Shown: positions 27,185 to 37,031 of the stretch, piece after piece
How the letters are laid out: every line of letters starts with the position of its first letter
Position numbering within the stretch: position 1 is the stretch's first letter
DNA from: Rhodocyclaceae bacterium
GTDB taxonomy: Bacteria; Pseudomonadota; Gammaproteobacteria; Burkholderiales; Usitatibacteraceae
Length of the DNA: 57,454 nucleotides
Assembly: GCA_020247395.1 (NCBI GenBank)
Contig: JADCJC010000040.1
Span: forward strand, 1 to 57,454
Reading direction: 5' to 3'
Notes under the pieces: generated by a model
What the model was told of the DNA's origin: nothing
Database searches by the model: none
What the model saw: only the letters and a program-made list of their open reading frames with translations
Made by a program: the position numbers and the translations under genes

Positions 27185-28889
27185 CCCCCACACCCCTTTG
27201 CCAAACCTGTCTAGGTGGCTGAACGCCGATGTGCCGGTTCATGATGACTTACGGGCAACAGCGCGCGATGTGATTCCACCTTGGTTACTGCTGGCACTGA
27301 TTCTCATCTACTTGATGCCAGCTGGAATGGCTTACGGCCCCTGGAAACCAGACGAGCCCTATACCTTTGCGCTTGTCAATCACCTACTACAGACCGGCGA
27401 TTGGGTCGTGCCGACCCTTGCGGGTGAACCGTTTCTGGAGAAACCACCGCTGATGGTTTGGGCGGCGGCAGCGAGCGCCAAGCTGCTAGCGCCGTGGCTG
27501 GACGCCGAATATGGTGCACGCGTAGCGATCCTGATTTTTTTGATTGCCACGTTGCTTGCCACGTCCATGGCCGCCCGCCGTTGGTGGGGCATAGGCGCTG
27601 GTCGGCTCGCAGTACTGGCCTTGATTAGTACGTTGGGAATGGTTCAGCACGGCCGAATGTTGATCGCGGATGCTCCACAACTTGCCGGTATGGCGATCTC
27701 GCTGTTAGGTTTTGCCTATCTGCCAAAGCGCAGTGTGACCGGCGGCTTCCTGTTGGGCACCGGCGCGGGCATCGCCTTCCTCGGCAAGGGGTTGCTGGTG
27801 CCGGGCATCCTCGGTGTGGTCGCCCTGTCGCTGCCAGTCGCGTCGCCCGACTGGCGCACCCGCACCTATCGGACCGGATTATTGGTGGCCGTGATTGCGG
27901 CACTGCCTTGGTTGGTGATCTGGCCGACGGCGCTTTACCTGCGCGGCGAGCCACTCTTCCTCGAATGGTTTTGGAAAAACAACATCGGACGTTTTTTGGG
28001 TTTCAGCGTTGGGGAACTCGGCGCAAAACACTATGCGGGGTTTATGCTTGAAAACTTGCCATGGTTTTCTTTTCCGCTTTTACCACTTGCTGGGTACACG
28101 ATCTGGCGGCATTTCCGGCAAATCCGCGTATTGCCGGGACTGCTCACTTGCGGCCTCTGTTTCGGGGTCGGACTGGCGACACTGACCTTCTCCGCATCGG
28201 CACGCGAGGTGTATCTGCTGCCGCTACTGCCACCATTAGCCGTCCTCGCGGTACCGGCAGTAATGCAAATACCCTCCAAATTTGCGACCGTGGCGGATTG
28301 GTCGGCACGAGTGCTATTCACGTTATTGATGATTCTTGCCTGGTATCTGTGGTGGCGCGCCTTTGTGATGCAGGCACCGCCTAATTGGGGCTTTCTCGCA
28401 CGCCATCTGCCAATGAGCCCAACACTCAGCGTCGAGCCAGCGAACTTGCTGATCGCCGCACTGCTAGGCGGGTTGTGGATTGGCTTGATGCCATGGCTTG
28501 CAAGGCTACCCGGCCGTGTGCTCTCAGGCTGGACGACCGGCATCGTCATCGGCTGGACGAGTAGCTTTACCTTACTCCTGCCATGGATTGATTTAGCGCG
28601 CAGCTATCAGCCCACGTTTGAGGCGCTCGCCGAGGCACTGCCAAAGGATGTCCGCTGCCTTGCGACAGTCGAACTTGGTGAATCCGAGCGCGGTATGATC
28701 GACTACATGTTGGGCATTACGCCAGAGCGTCTGGAAGTCAGACCGCAATCGGCTTGCAATTTGGTGTTGTGGCAGAGCCGTGGAGCCGTACCTGCCCTGT
28801 ACCAATCAACCCAATGGGAGTTACGCTGGCGCGGTGCCCGGCCGGGGGAAACGCGCGAACAGTTCTGGTTATTCGAACGTCGTGACTAG
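27174..28889 (+). CDS. ArnT/PMT-like membrane glycosyltransferase
   Basis: Likely transfers a sugar from a polyprenyl-phosphate donor to an envelope acceptor such as lipid A or a protein. The protein of about 571 aa has some 10-12 membrane helices. The first periplasmic loop contains PWKPDEPYTFALVNHLLQTGDWVVPTLAGEPFLEKPPLMVW, the GT-C pattern with Asp-Glu near the start and the conserved EKPPL motif of ArnT-like enzymes. The ATG at 27174 is inside the czcA 3' end (11-base overlap), so it is translated with the efflux genes. Its stop overlaps the convergent exonuclease stop by 4 bases. The acceptor is unknown. Confidence 0.87.
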   Translation: MPADPHTPLPNLSRWLNADVPVHDDLRATARDVIPPWLLLALILIYLMPAGMAYGPWKPDEPYTFALVNHLLQTGDWVVPTLAGEPFLEKPPLMVWAAAASAKLLAPWLDAEYGARVAILIFLIATLLATSMAARRWWGIGAGRLAVLALISTLGMVQHGRMLIADAPQLAGMAISLLGFAYLPKRSVTGGFLLGTGAGIAFLGKGLLVPGILGVVALSLPVASPDWRTRTYRTGLLVAVIAALPWLVIWPTALYLRGEPLFLEWFWKNNIGRFLGFSVGELGAKHYAGFMLENLPWFSFPLLPLAGYTIWRHFRQIRVLPGLLTCGLCFGVGLATLTFSASAREVYLLPLLPPLAVLAVPAVMQIPSKFATVADWSARVLFTLLMILAWYLWWRAFVMQAPPNWGFLARHLPMSPTLSVEPANLLIAALLGGLWIGLMPWLARLPGRVLSGWTTGIVIGWTSSFTLLLPWIDLARSYQPTFEALAEALPKDVRCLATVELGESERGMIDYMLGITPERLEVRPQSACNLVLWQSRGAVPALYQSTQWELRWRGARPGETREQFWLFERRD

Positions 28890-29674
28890 ATCAACTTGAT
28901 CTTCCAAGCCGCACGAAATTTCTGCCAGTGCTCCGCCGAAGAGTTAGCCTTCAGGAAGTCGCGTACCACGGCTTCCTCCGCCTGATACGCAGCTTCATTC
29001 AACGCGCCGCGCATCAGTTGGAAGCGCAAGAACACGAGATAGGTGTTCATCACATCGGTTTCGCAGTAATCGCGGATCGCTTGGAGTTCACCGCGTTGGT
29101 ACGCGCTCCACACTTGGCCGCCATCCATTCCAAGTTTTCCGGGAAATCCACAAAGCTGTGCGAGTGCATCGAGCGGCGCGCTTGCCCGCGGCTGATACAT
29201 CGCCAGCAGATCCATCAAGTCCAAATGCCGCGTGTGGTAGCGACTGATGTAATTGTTCCACTTGAAGTCGCGGTCGTCTTCGCCCATGTCCCAGTAACGC
29301 GGCGCAGCGACGCCGTGCACCAGTGCGCGGTAATTCAGCACCGGCAGGTCGAATCCGCCGCCGTTCCATGAAACCAGCTGCGGCGTGTACTTTTCAATGC
29401 CTTTAAAGAATTGTTGGATAAGGTATTTCTCGTCATCTTCCGCTTTTCCGATCGACCATGCACGCAGCCCATCGTCGGTGCGCAGCACACACGAAATGGC
29501 GCAGACACGCTGCACGTGATGCGGTAAGAAATCGCCGCCGGTTTGTTGGCGGCGGCGTTGAAAGGCAAATTCCGCAACCGCGTCGGGGCTGAGGTCGGCG
29601 TCAAGCTCATGCAATTGACGAAGGCCGTCAATATCAGGAATGGTCTCGATATCAAAGACGAGAATTGGTGTCAT
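28886..29674 (-). CDS. Predicted 3'-5' exonuclease, PolB-like
   Basis: 262-aa DnaQ/PolB-type exonuclease domain. The three motifs are ExoI VFDIETIPD (Asp8, Glu10), ExoII in SWNGGGFDLPVL and ExoIII in RDYCETDVMNTYL, which supply the metal-binding acidic residues. This matches the family of predicted polysaccharide/PolB-related exonucleases (PF10108), which stand alone without a polymerase domain. Its cellular substrate is not established; DNA or RNA processing is likely. It is convergent with the glycosyltransferase and 91 bases downstream of cysM. Confidence 0.87.
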   Translation of the reverse strand: MTPILVFDIETIPDIDGLRQLHELDADLSPDAVAEFAFQRRRQQTGGDFLPHHVQRVCAISCVLRTDDGLRAWSIGKAEDDEKYLIQQFFKGIEKYTPQLVSWNGGGFDLPVLNYRALVHGVAAPRYWDMGEDDRDFKWNNYISRYHTRHLDLMDLLAMYQPRASAPLDALAQLCGFPGKLGMDGGQVWSAYQRGELQAIRDYCETDVMNTYLVFLRFQLMRGALNEAAYQAEEAVVRDFLKANSSAEHWQKFRAAWKIKLI

Positions 29675-29765
29675 GTTCAGTGCTGTGCAGGCAATCGTCG
29701 CATTCTCGCATCTCTAGCGAGATTTTCCCTAAACGGCCCCGTTGCTGATGACCACTCGTGACGAG

Positions 29766-30665
29766 TCAGGCGGGAAAAACGCCGGTTGACAAATAACGAT
29801 CACCGCGGTCACAAACGATGTGAACAATCACCGCATCCCGCACATCCCGAGCGACCTCAAGGGCCGCCACCAGTCCGCCACCAGACGAAACTCCGGCAAA
29901 GATACCTTCCTCGGACGCCATCCTGCGAGTCATCGCTTCACTATCGGTTTGCGTGACTTCGATAACACGATCAATTTGCTCCCGGCGGAAAATTTTTGGC
30001 AAATAGGCATCGCTCCATTTGCGGATGCCGGGAACGTTCGATCCGTCGGCCGGCTGAACACCGATGATTTGAATGGAAGGGTTTTTTTCTTTCAGGTAAC
30101 GTGACACCCCCATGATCGTTCCCGTGGTACCCATGGTCGCGACAAAGTGGGTAACTTTGCCATTGGTCTGTTGCCAAATCTCCGGTCCGGTGCCTTCGTA
30201 GTGCGCCAACGGGTTATCGGGATTGGCAAATTGATTCAGGATCATGCCACCACGTTCGCGTTGCAGTTGCTCAGCGACGTCGCGTGCGTACTCCATGCCG
30301 CCCTTGTCTTTGGGCGTGAGCACTAGCTCGGCACCATAGGCGCGCATGGTTTGCCGCCTTTCAATGGAAAGATTATCCGGCATCACCAGTACCATCTTAT
30401 AGCCCTTGATGGCCGCTGCCATCGCAAGAGCGATGCCGGTGTTCCCGGAAGTCGCCTCAATCAACGTATCGCCCGGTTTGATCTCGCCCCGGCCTTCAGC
30501 GCGGTTGATCATCGACATCGCTGGGCGATCCTTTACCGAGCCCGCAGGATTGTTGCCCTCAAGTTTGGCCAACAGCGTGTTACTGGCATGGACACCGAAC
30601 CGCGCGGGAATACGCTGCAGCTGCGCCAGCGGAGTGTTTCCAATTGTCTGTTCAATTGAATTCAT
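29766..30665 (-). CDS. cysM: Cysteine synthase B (O-acetylserine sulfhydrylase)
   Basis: PLP enzyme that makes cysteine from O-acetylserine and sulfide, and in the CysM class also uses thiosulfate. The 299-aa protein has NTPLAQLQRIP, the PLP lysine Lys45 in NPAGSVKDRPA, the substrate loop EATSGNTGIALA and the C-terminal GVSSGGGLVAAL. Its short length and the sequence around the active site fit CysM rather than CysK. The start overlaps the cysB stop as ATGA, so regulator and enzyme are translated together. Confidence 0.95.
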   Translation of the reverse strand: MNSIEQTIGNTPLAQLQRIPARFGVHASNTLLAKLEGNNPAGSVKDRPAMSMINRAEGRGEIKPGDTLIEATSGNTGIALAMAAAIKGYKMVLVMPDNLSIERRQTMRAYGAELVLTPKDKGGMEYARDVAEQLQRERGGMILNQFANPDNPLAHYEGTGPEIWQQTNGKVTHFVATMGTTGTIMGVSRYLKEKNPSIQIIGVQPADGSNVPGIRKWSDAYLPKIFRREQIDRVIEVTQTDSEAMTRRMASEEGIFAGVSSGGGLVAALEVARDVRDAVIVHIVCDRGDRYLSTGVFPA

Positions 30666-31555
30666 TTGGTCCTCAAGTGTGTGGCAAGACTACCGATAAA
30701 GTCCCGCACAAATCCGCGCAGATAAGCATTTTTACGGTAAGCGAGTTTCGTGACGCGCTCCGGAAACAGTTTGGCACCGTCTATCGCCACCAAATCGTGG
30801 TCGCGCGAATCGACCGCCATGCCGGCAATGATGCCTATGCCTAGCCCCTCACGGACGTAAGTTTTGATGACGTCGGTATCAATGGCCGTGAGGACCAGAT
30901 CAATATCGAGCCCCGCGGCAGCAAACGTTTCATCAAGCGCCGACCGACCGGAAAACGCCGCGTCGTAGGTGACGATCGGGTACTGGGCAATCTTCGCCAA
31001 CGTGAGCCGTTTTTCGCTGCTTAATGGATGCGACTTCGGCACGATCACGCAGTGATGCCAGCGATACAACGGCTCGGTGACAAGCTCCGGATAACGGTCA
31101 AGCGTCTCCGTGGCAATGGCGAGATCGGCTTCGCCGGCGATCACCATTTCAGCCAGTTCTCGCGGTGCGCCTTGACGCAAACTAAGGCGGACGTTGGGAT
31201 ACTTTTTCAGAAATGCCTTCACCACTTGTGGCAATGCATATCGCGCTTGCATGTGGGTTGCCGCAATAACAAGTTCACCTTTGTCGGCGTCGGCAAATTC
31301 ACGACCGACTCGCTTGAGGCTGTCCACTTCTCCAAGTAGCCGTTCACAAATTTTCACGACGGCCTGACCAGCCGGTGTCAACGCCGTGAGGCGTTTACCC
31401 TGCCGAACGAATAAGTCGACGCCTAACTCGTCCTCGAACTCTCGAACTTGCCTTGAGACACCAGGTTGAGACGTATGCAAAGCCAGCGCTGCTTGCGTCA
31501 GATTTAGATCCTGCTTGGCGATTTCACGGATATAGCGAACTTGTTGCAGATTCAT
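30662..31555 (-). CDS. cysB: LysR-type regulator CysB
   Basis: Transcriptional activator of sulfur assimilation that senses N-acetylserine. From the ATG at 31555 (297 aa) it has an N-terminal winged helix MNLQQVRYIREIAKQDLNLTQAALALHTSQPGVSRQVREFEDELG, characteristic of CysB, and a type-2 periplasmic-binding-like effector domain with IAATHMQARYALP. The frame extends 31 codons further, but those residues do not match LysR proteins. It is followed by cysM with a 4-base overlap. Confidence 0.94.
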   Translation of the reverse strand: MNLQQVRYIREIAKQDLNLTQAALALHTSQPGVSRQVREFEDELGVDLFVRQGKRLTALTPAGQAVVKICERLLGEVDSLKRVGREFADADKGELVIAATHMQARYALPQVVKAFLKKYPNVRLSLRQGAPRELAEMVIAGEADLAIATETLDRYPELVTEPLYRWHHCVIVPKSHPLSSEKRLTLAKIAQYPIVTYDAAFSGRSALDETFAAAGLDIDLVLTAIDTDVIKTYVREGLGIGIIAGMAVDSRDHDLVAIDGAKLFPERVTKLAYRKNAYLRGFVRDFIGSLATHLRTK

Positions 31556-31964
31556 AGGAGTACGAACAGAAGAACGGGGATCAAGTTGAGGGATAAATGA
31601 CTGACGTGCGCTGAAGGCGACACAACATGCAGTCTTGCAGTGTTGCAAATTCTTTGGAAATGCCGGAATTGCGGGCGCTTAACAACGAGGTTGCGACTCA
31701 CAGCAATCGAGGCGCCTTCATTCATATGCAATTTTTGCATGTATTAAGGAAAAAATGTTTTTTTTGATTATATAAGTTGACTCGACGCTCGGCGGCCTTC
31801 GCAGGGATAGAGCGCGCCAAAAAAATGGCATTGCACGTCAAAGGCAACGCACCAGAGTGCAATCACAGCCGAATGCGCCCGATGCGCTCCGGCAGGTTAA
31901 AGGTATCATTACGTCCCCTCACAATACTAGCGGCGCGTTCCGGACGCCCTGCCGCGCGCATCGC
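31556..31964. other. Intergenic region between cysB and the OsmC gene
   Basis: About 410 bases between divergent genes. It contains a perfect 6-3-6 palindrome (31726-31740) and an AT-rich run with TATATAA near 31768, which could be a -10 region for the OsmC gene. The 180 bases before the OsmC ATG are GC-rich and in frame from 31857, so part of them could encode a longer N-terminus. No RNA gene was recognised. Confidence 0.45.
31726..31740. promoter_or_regulatory. Palindromic candidate operator
   Basis: ATGCAA-TTT-TTGCAT is a perfect 15-base inverted repeat in the divergent cysB/OsmC gap. The extended arms still match at 7 of 9 positions. It has the size of a dimeric regulator site; the regulator is unknown. 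Confidence 0.4.
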
Positions 31965-32516
31965 ATGCCGACACCATCCTATTCCGCCGCTCCGCTACCG
32001 ATCACCGACCTTGCCGCACAACTTTCCGCAGCGCAGGCCCCGTTAAAGGCGCGTTATCGCGAAGACGCCGGCGCGGCGCAACTTGTGCTCACGGCCCACG
32101 GCAAAGTTGCACAAGAAAAAATTGCCTGCGATGTACAAACACACCTCGGCACGACCCGGTCCGGTCTGCACCCGGCTGCCGGCGGCGATGGGGCGCTGGC
32201 GTGTTCCGGAGACATGTTGCTCCAGGCGCTGATCGGTTGCGCAGGCGTCACGCTTGCGGCAGTTGCCACCGCAGTCGGCGTGGCGATTCTTGATTGCAAG
32301 ATTGAGGCTGCGGGCGATCTCGACTTTCGCGGCACACTCGGCGTAGATAAAACTGTGGCGGTTGGCTTCACGGCGATTCGTATGACCTTTGCGCTCGATA
32401 CCGACGCTAACGATGCACAACTCGAAACGCTGAAGAAATTGACCGACCGTTATTGTGTGGTTTACCAAACGCTCGCCAAAGGCGTCCCGGTCGAAACGCA
32501 TTTTGCGCGGATGTGA
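31965..32516 (+). CDS. OsmC-family protein
   Basis: OsmC/Ohr-fold protein, a family that reduces organic hydroperoxides with a pair of cysteines. From the ATG at 31965 (183 aa) the features are LHPAAGGDGALACSGDMLLQALIGCAGVTLAAVA, with cysteines near the start of the central helix, and a C-terminal RYCVVYQTLAKGVPVETHF. The family pattern supports a redox role, but the spacing is that of the general OsmC group and not of Ohr, so the substrate is unclear. An alternative start at 31857 would add 36 residues of poor quality. Confidence 0.83.
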   Translation: MPTPSYSAAPLPITDLAAQLSAAQAPLKARYREDAGAAQLVLTAHGKVAQEKIACDVQTHLGTTRSGLHPAAGGDGALACSGDMLLQALIGCAGVTLAAVATAVGVAILDCKIEAAGDLDFRGTLGVDKTVAVGFTAIRMTFALDTDANDAQLETLKKLTDRYCVVYQTLAKGVPVETHFARM

Positions 32517-32903
32517 GTCCGACCCGCGGCCGCAACCCCCGGCGACGTCGATTTGTCAGGCCGAAGGAGTTGCCGGCTTGGCTATTGATGTGACTCGTTA
32601 CCAGAGAACAAAGATCATGCGCCGCGGTGTCTAATGTCAGTTACGAAAGCGATCCGACACCTGCCGAACGCGGCAGTGCAACACGCCGTAAAGCGGCTCA
32701 GCGGTCAAGTCTAGAGCCTAGCAAAACCCCGATCTAAGCAAAATCCCTGCCCCACTCGAACGGGTCTGCGAGCAGCGGCGTTGACGGATTGCGCTCGACG
32801 AGATTACGTCTGACAAGTCAGCCTATCGGCCTCGCCAAAACATAACCAGTCCCATAAAAAAAGCCCCGCAGTCGCGGGGCTTTTTTAGCTAAGCGCGGGC
32901 ACC
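32517..32903. other. Intergenic region without a supported gene
   Basis: About 390 bases between convergent OsmC and comEA genes. Apart from the terminator hairpin at 32856-32886 nothing was recognised: no ORF with family features and no tRNA. Confidence 0.55.
32856..32886. terminator. Bidirectional intrinsic terminator after comEA
   Basis: Stem GCCCCGC-AGTC-GCGGGGC (32863-32880) flanked by seven A on the left and six T on the right, so it can stop transcription from both strands. It is 17 bases beyond the comEA stop. Confidence 0.88.
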
Positions 32904-33509
32904 TCACTTCTTCGGCGCCTCGTCTTTCTTCGCATCGGCTTTTTTGTCGTCTTTCTTAGCTTCTGCTTTTTTTTCCTCTTTCACCGGCTTGTCGGTTTTT
33001 TCCTTCTTTTCCGCTTTTGCTTCGGCTTTTGGCGCGTCTTTTGCCGCCGCTTTGGCATCTGCCTTTTTATCGTCCGCTTTCTTTTCAGTCTTGGCGTCGG
33101 CCTTCGGTGTTTCCTTGGCAGCGGTCTTTTTGTCTTCCTTGGCCGGCGCTTTTTCTTCCTTCATCTCTTTGGCTTTATCGGCTTTCTTGGTTTCAGCCGG
33201 GGTTGCAGTGGCTGATTTGGCGTCTGCTTTCGCAGCTGTTGCAGCAACTGTGGTCTTGCCTGAGAAACTCACATCCTTACCCAGTTTCTTCAGCGTACCT
33301 TCGCCAATTCCAGGCACTTTGTCCAAATCCGCCGCCGACTTAAATGGGCCGTTTTTGGTACGGTAATCGATGATTGCTTGCGCTTTGGTTTCACCAATGC
33401 CATTTAACGTCATAAGCTCTTCCTTGGTTGCGGTGTTGACGTTGACTGCCGCAAACGCCATGTTTACTACCGCAAAAAATGCCACAAGCAAACTTATCAG
33501 TCTCTTCAT
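32904..33509 (-). CDS. comEA: ComEA-like helix-hairpin-helix protein with histone-H1-like tail
   Basis: 201-aa exported DNA-binding protein. A signal peptide (1-20, cut near AFA-AV) is followed by one tandem helix-hairpin-helix domain (about 22-82): [29 protein letters not shown] and [14 protein letters not shown], the ComEA pattern used to bind incoming DNA during competence. Residues 90-201 are almost only Lys, Ala, Asp, Glu, Pro and Thr in KADAK/KKADAK-type repeats, like a histone H1 or AlgP tail. Betaproteobacterial ComEA proteins are commonly about 90 aa, so the tail is an addition. It could bind DNA or polyanions; that is inference. Confidence 0.87.
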   Translation of the reverse strand: MKRLISLLVAFFAVVNMAFAAVNVNTATKEELMTLNGIGETKAQAIIDYRTKNGPFKSAADLDKVPGIGEGTLKKLGKDVSFSGKTTVAATAAKADAKSATATPAETKKADKAKEMKEEKAPAKEDKKTAAKETPKADAKTEKKADDKKADAKAAAKDAPKAEAKAEKKEKTDKPVKEEKKAEAKKDDKKADAKKDEAPKK

Positions 33510-33697
33510 TTCGACTCCCGAATTATGGTTAGGTTGATGACGCGAAGGTAAAGAGCGGCGGGGCTGCTTTGCGATTCACACCTGGATCACCAAGTTACCG
33601 CTAACCGAATCGCAAGCCGAAAAACGTTCTCCACGTCCGCTGGTTGACAACGTTATTGACCGCCGGACCTTTGCTTGCCTGCAGACTTACTAGCAGA

Positions 33698-34702
33698 TCA
33701 CTGTGCGGCAAGCCACGGAATGTAGTTCGCCACACCCTGCTCGACCGTCAAAAAATCATCGGCATAACCTGCCGCCCGAAGATTTGACAAATCGGCCTGC
33801 GTAAAGCTTTGGTACTTACCTTTCAACGCGTCTGGGAAGGAAATGTATTCCACTGTTCCGGTCGATAGCAGCTCGGCCAGCGACTTGGGTGGTTTACCTT
33901 CTAGCGCGAGGCAGGCGTTGACGGTCGCCACCGCGGCGTCGTTGAACGTCTGGCTGCGGCCCGTGCCGAGGTTGAAGATGCCCGAGATGCCGGGATTGTC
34001 GAGGAAGAACAAGTTGACCCGCACGACATCCTCGACAGAAACGAAATCCCGGCGTTGCTCGCCGTCCGCGTATCCGTCGTTGCCGGCGAATAGCTTCACC
34101 TTGCCGGCTGCACGATACTGCTGGAAAAAGTGATACGCCACCGAAGCCATCTTTCCCTTGTGCGATTCGCGTGCGCCGTACACGTTGAAATATCGAAACC
34201 CGGCGATTTGTGATGGTGCCTGCTCAAAGTCATTGCCGACGCGCGCGCGCACTGCCTGGTCGAACAAAAACTTGGAGTAGCCATATACGTTGAGCGGCGA
34301 TTCGTACTGACGTTCCTCCCGAAAGGTGGCACCGCCACCGTACACCGCTGCCGAGGAGGCGTAGAGAAACGGCACACTTTCTTCCAGCGCCCACTCAAAC
34401 AATGAAAGTGAGTACCGATAATTGTTTTCCATCATGTAGCGCCCGTCGGTTTCCATGGTGTCCGAACATGCGCCTTCATGAAACACGGCATCGATGTCGC
34501 CGGATAGCTCACCCGACTCGACAACCGACAAGAAATCCTGCTTGTCGACGTATTCGGCAATCTCGCAATCAACAAGATTCTTGAATTTATCCGCGCGCGC
34601 CAGGTTATCAACTGCGACAATGTCGCGAATACCCCGGGCGTTTAATGCCTTCACGATATTGCTGCCTATAAATCCGGCTGCGCCGGTGACGATGTATGTC
34701 AT
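33698..34702 (-). CDS. hldD: ADP-L-glycero-D-manno-heptose 6-epimerase
   Basis: Last step in making the ADP-heptose used for the LPS inner core. The 334-aa SDR-type enzyme has the NAD(P) motif [15 protein letters not shown] (7-21), SSAAVYGG before the catalytic pair Tyr/Lys in [10 protein letters not shown], and the substrate segment [24 protein letters not shown] diagnostic of HldD (RfaD). It lies 59 bases downstream of rfaE, the kinase of the same pathway. Confidence 0.96.
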   Translation of the reverse strand: MTYIVTGAAGFIGSNIVKALNARGIRDIVAVDNLARADKFKNLVDCEIAEYVDKQDFLSVVESGELSGDIDAVFHEGACSDTMETDGRYMMENNYRYSLSLFEWALEESVPFLYASSAAVYGGGATFREERQYESPLNVYGYSKFLFDQAVRARVGNDFEQAPSQIAGFRYFNVYGARESHKGKMASVAYHFFQQYRAAGKVKLFAGNDGYADGEQRRDFVSVEDVVRVNLFFLDNPGISGIFNLGTGRSQTFNDAAVATVNACLALEGKPPKSLAELLSTGTVEYISFPDALKGKYQSFTQADLSNLRAAGYADDFLTVEQGVANYIPWLAAQ

Positions 34703-34761
34703 GGTTCGTGCTCGTATGATTTGTGTGTCTTGTGAAAAACGCCGGGCGCCTATCGCCGGTT

Positions 34762-35697
34762 TTAAGTTACCGCTTCCAACTCAGATCGGCTCAATGTGGC
34801 GGTGCCCAGTTTGCCGACCACCACACCGGCGGCGCGGTTGGCGATGCGCACGGCGATGGAGGTGTCACTCCCAGCGGCGAGCATGAGTGCTATGGTGGCG
34901 ATGACGGTATCACCGGCGCCGGAAACATCAAACACCTCCCTCGCCTGCGTGGGTTCGTGAAGGACTTCTGATGCGGTAAACAGCGACATACCCTCTTCGG
35001 AGCGCGTGACCAACAATGCCTCCAAAGACAGGTCGTCGCGCAGCTTTTCGGCGCGTTGCGCGAGATCAGTGTCGTCGCGCCACTTACCCATAACCTCGCG
35101 AAACTCGCTGCGGTTGGGCGTCAACATGGTCGCGCCACGATACTTGGAGTAATCGTCGCCCTTCGGATCAATCAAGATTCGTTTGCCGTGACGCTTTGCC
35201 GCATCGATCATCTTCGTGACGTGTGTCAGACCACCTTTGCCGTAGTCCGAAAGGACCACGATGTCATGGGTATCGACCATCGACTCAAAGTCGTCCAACT
35301 TATCCTCGAGCACCTCACGCGATGGCGGCGTTTCAAAATCGATTCGCATGAGTTGCTGCTGCCGTCCGATCACGCGTAACTTGACCGTGGTCGGTAGTGC
35401 TGCATCTTTGTGGAAATGTGTCGTCACCCGTTCTTGTTCGAGCAGCGTTGCCAAGGTGCGGCCGGGCTCGTCGTCGCCCACTACCGACAATAGCGTCGCC
35501 TGGCCGCCAAGCGAGGCAATGTTGCGGGCAACGTTGGCGGCACCACCCGGACGCTCCTCCGTTTTTTTTACATGAACCACCGGCACCGGTGCTTCGGGCG
35601 AAATTCGCGAGACCTCGCCAAACCAATAACGGTCGAGCATGACATCACCAACCACAAGGACACGCGCATGTCGACAGTCGGGAATACTCAGCTTCAC
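34762..35697 (-). CDS. rfaE: D-glycero-beta-D-manno-heptose-7-phosphate kinase (HldE kinase domain)
   Basis: PfkB-type sugar kinase that makes heptose 1,7-bisphosphate for LPS core synthesis. The 311-aa protein begins with [31 protein letters not shown], typical of the RfaE domain I, and ends with the ATP/anion motif [11 protein letters not shown]. It lacks the C-terminal cytidylyltransferase domain of E. coli HldE, so the separate nucleotidyltransferase (rfaE2/hldC type) must be encoded elsewhere. It overlaps ugd by 4 bases. Confidence 0.95.
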   Translation of the reverse strand: MKLSIPDCRHARVLVVGDVMLDRYWFGEVSRISPEAPVPVVHVKKTEERPGGAANVARNIASLGGQATLLSVVGDDEPGRTLATLLEQERVTTHFHKDAALPTTVKLRVIGRQQQLMRIDFETPPSREVLEDKLDDFESMVDTHDIVVLSDYGKGGLTHVTKMIDAAKRHGKRILIDPKGDDYSKYRGATMLTPNRSEFREVMGKWRDDTDLAQRAEKLRDDLSLEALLVTRSEEGMSLFTASEVLHEPTQAREVFDVSGAGDTVIATIALMLAAGSDTSIAVRIANRAAGVVVGKLGTATLSRSELEAVT

Positions 35698-37031
35698 GGC
35701 GAACCCGCTTGTTTACGACCGATTGGATAGTACTGAAAGCCCTGCTCGGCCATGGTCGATGGCTCGTACAAATTACGCCCGTCAAACACGATTGGTGACT
35801 TAAGCGCGGCTTTCATTGCGGCAAAGTCAGGTGCGCGAAACGTTTTCCATTCCGTAACGATGGCGAGCGCATCGGCTGCGCTTAACGCACCCAGCGCGCT
35901 TTCGGCGAATGTCACATTGGTATTTCCCGCCAGCAAGTGTTTTGCTTCCGTGGCAGCGACCGGATCAAACGCAACAATGTTGGCACCGCGCTTGGTGAGG
36001 TCCTCAATCAACACCAAGGATGGTGCCTCGCGCATGTCATCCGTATTCGGTTTGAATGCCAGTCCCCAGACGGCAAATGTGCGACCGCTCAGGTCTTCGC
36101 CGAACCGCTTCACGATCTTTTGCGTCAGCACATGCTTTTGTGCGTAATTGACCCGCTCCACCGCGTCGAGCAGTTTCAAATCAAGTCCTGACTGCGTGGC
36201 AGTGCGCTGCAAGGCTTGGACGTCTTTGGGGAAACACGAACCGCCATAGCCGATACCCGGGTACAAGAAGTGGTACCCGATGCGCGGGTCCGAACCGATT
36301 CCCTTGCGCACCGCCTCGATATCCGCACCAAGCAGCTCAGCCAGCAGCGCCAACTCGTTCATAAATGAGATACGAGTGGCCAGCATGGCGTTGGCTGCGT
36401 ACTTGGTAAGCTCGGCGGAGCGAACATCCATCACCATCAACCGATCATGGTTGCGCTGGAACGGCGCGTAGAGTTTACGCATTGCCTCCACCGCGCCATC
36501 GCTGTCCGCGCCGATCACGATTCGATCAGGCCGCATGAAATCTTCAACCGCCGCGCCTTCTTTCAGGAATTCGGGATTCGATACCACCGAGAACTTGATC
36601 TGCTGGTGGCGGCCGGCCAACTCCTCGGTGATCGCTTCACGCACGCGGTCGGCGGTACCGACTGGAACAGTCGACTTGTCCATCACGATCTTCGGTGAAG
36701 TCATAAACCGACCGATGTTTCGCGCTGCCGCGACGACATACTGCAAATCCGCTGAACCGTCTTCGCCCGGCGGCGTGCCAACGGCAATCATCTGGATGTC
36801 GCCAAACGCCACGCTCTCCTCGATGTTGGTCGTGAAGCGAAGCCGACCGGCGGCAATATTGCTCGCCACAATTTCTTTGAGGCCCGGCTCGTAAATCGGG
36901 ATGCCTCCTGATTTGAGCAGATCGATCTTTTTTGCGTCCAAGTCCAAGCATAACACCTCATTACCAACATCGGCCAGACATGCGCCGGACACCAGACCAA
37001 CATAACCTGTACCAATAACCGTCAGCTTCAT
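35694..37031 (-). CDS. ugd: UDP-glucose 6-dehydrogenase
   Basis: Oxidises UDP-glucose twice to UDP-glucuronate, a precursor of capsule, exopolysaccharide and aminoarabinose. The 445-aa protein has [20 protein letters not shown] (NAD domain), the hinge region [18 protein letters not shown] and the catalytic cysteine Cys266 in [13 protein letters not shown]. It sits between pyrF and rfaE with ATGA overlaps on both sides. An ArnT-like glycosyltransferase elsewhere in the window could use a product of this pathway, but the arn genes themselves are absent. Confidence 0.96.
   Translation of the reverse strand: MKLTVIGTGYVGLVSGACLADVGNEVLCLDLDAKKIDLLKSGGIPIYEPGLKEIVASNIAAGRLRFTTNIEESVAFGDIQMIAVGTPPGEDGSADLQYVVAAARNIGRFMTSPKIVMDKSTVPVGTADRVREAITEELAGRHQQIKFSVVSNPEFLKEGAAVEDFMRPDRIVIGADSDGAVEAMRKLYAPFQRNHDRLMVMDVRSAELTKYAANAMLATRISFMNELALLAELLGADIEAVRKGIGSDPRIGYHFLYPGIGYGGSCFPKDVQALQRTATQSGLDLKLLDAVERVNYAQKHVLTQKIVKRFGEDLSGRTFAVWGLAFKPNTDDMREAPSLVLIEDLTKRGANIVAFDPVAATEAKHLLAGNTNVTFAESALGALSAADALAIVTEWKTFRAPDFAAMKAALKSPIVFDGRNLYEPSTMAEQGFQYYPIGRKQAGSP

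Noticed and set aside
31857-31964. N-terminal extension of the OsmC protein
   Set aside because: The 36 extra residues (Pro/Arg/Ser-rich) are not family-like, and the ATG at 31965 starts directly before the domain.
32944-33366. Plus-strand ORFs rich in Ser, Phe and Leu opposite comEA
   Set aside because: Simply the reverse complement of Lys/Ala/Asp codon repeats; no start signals and no family match.
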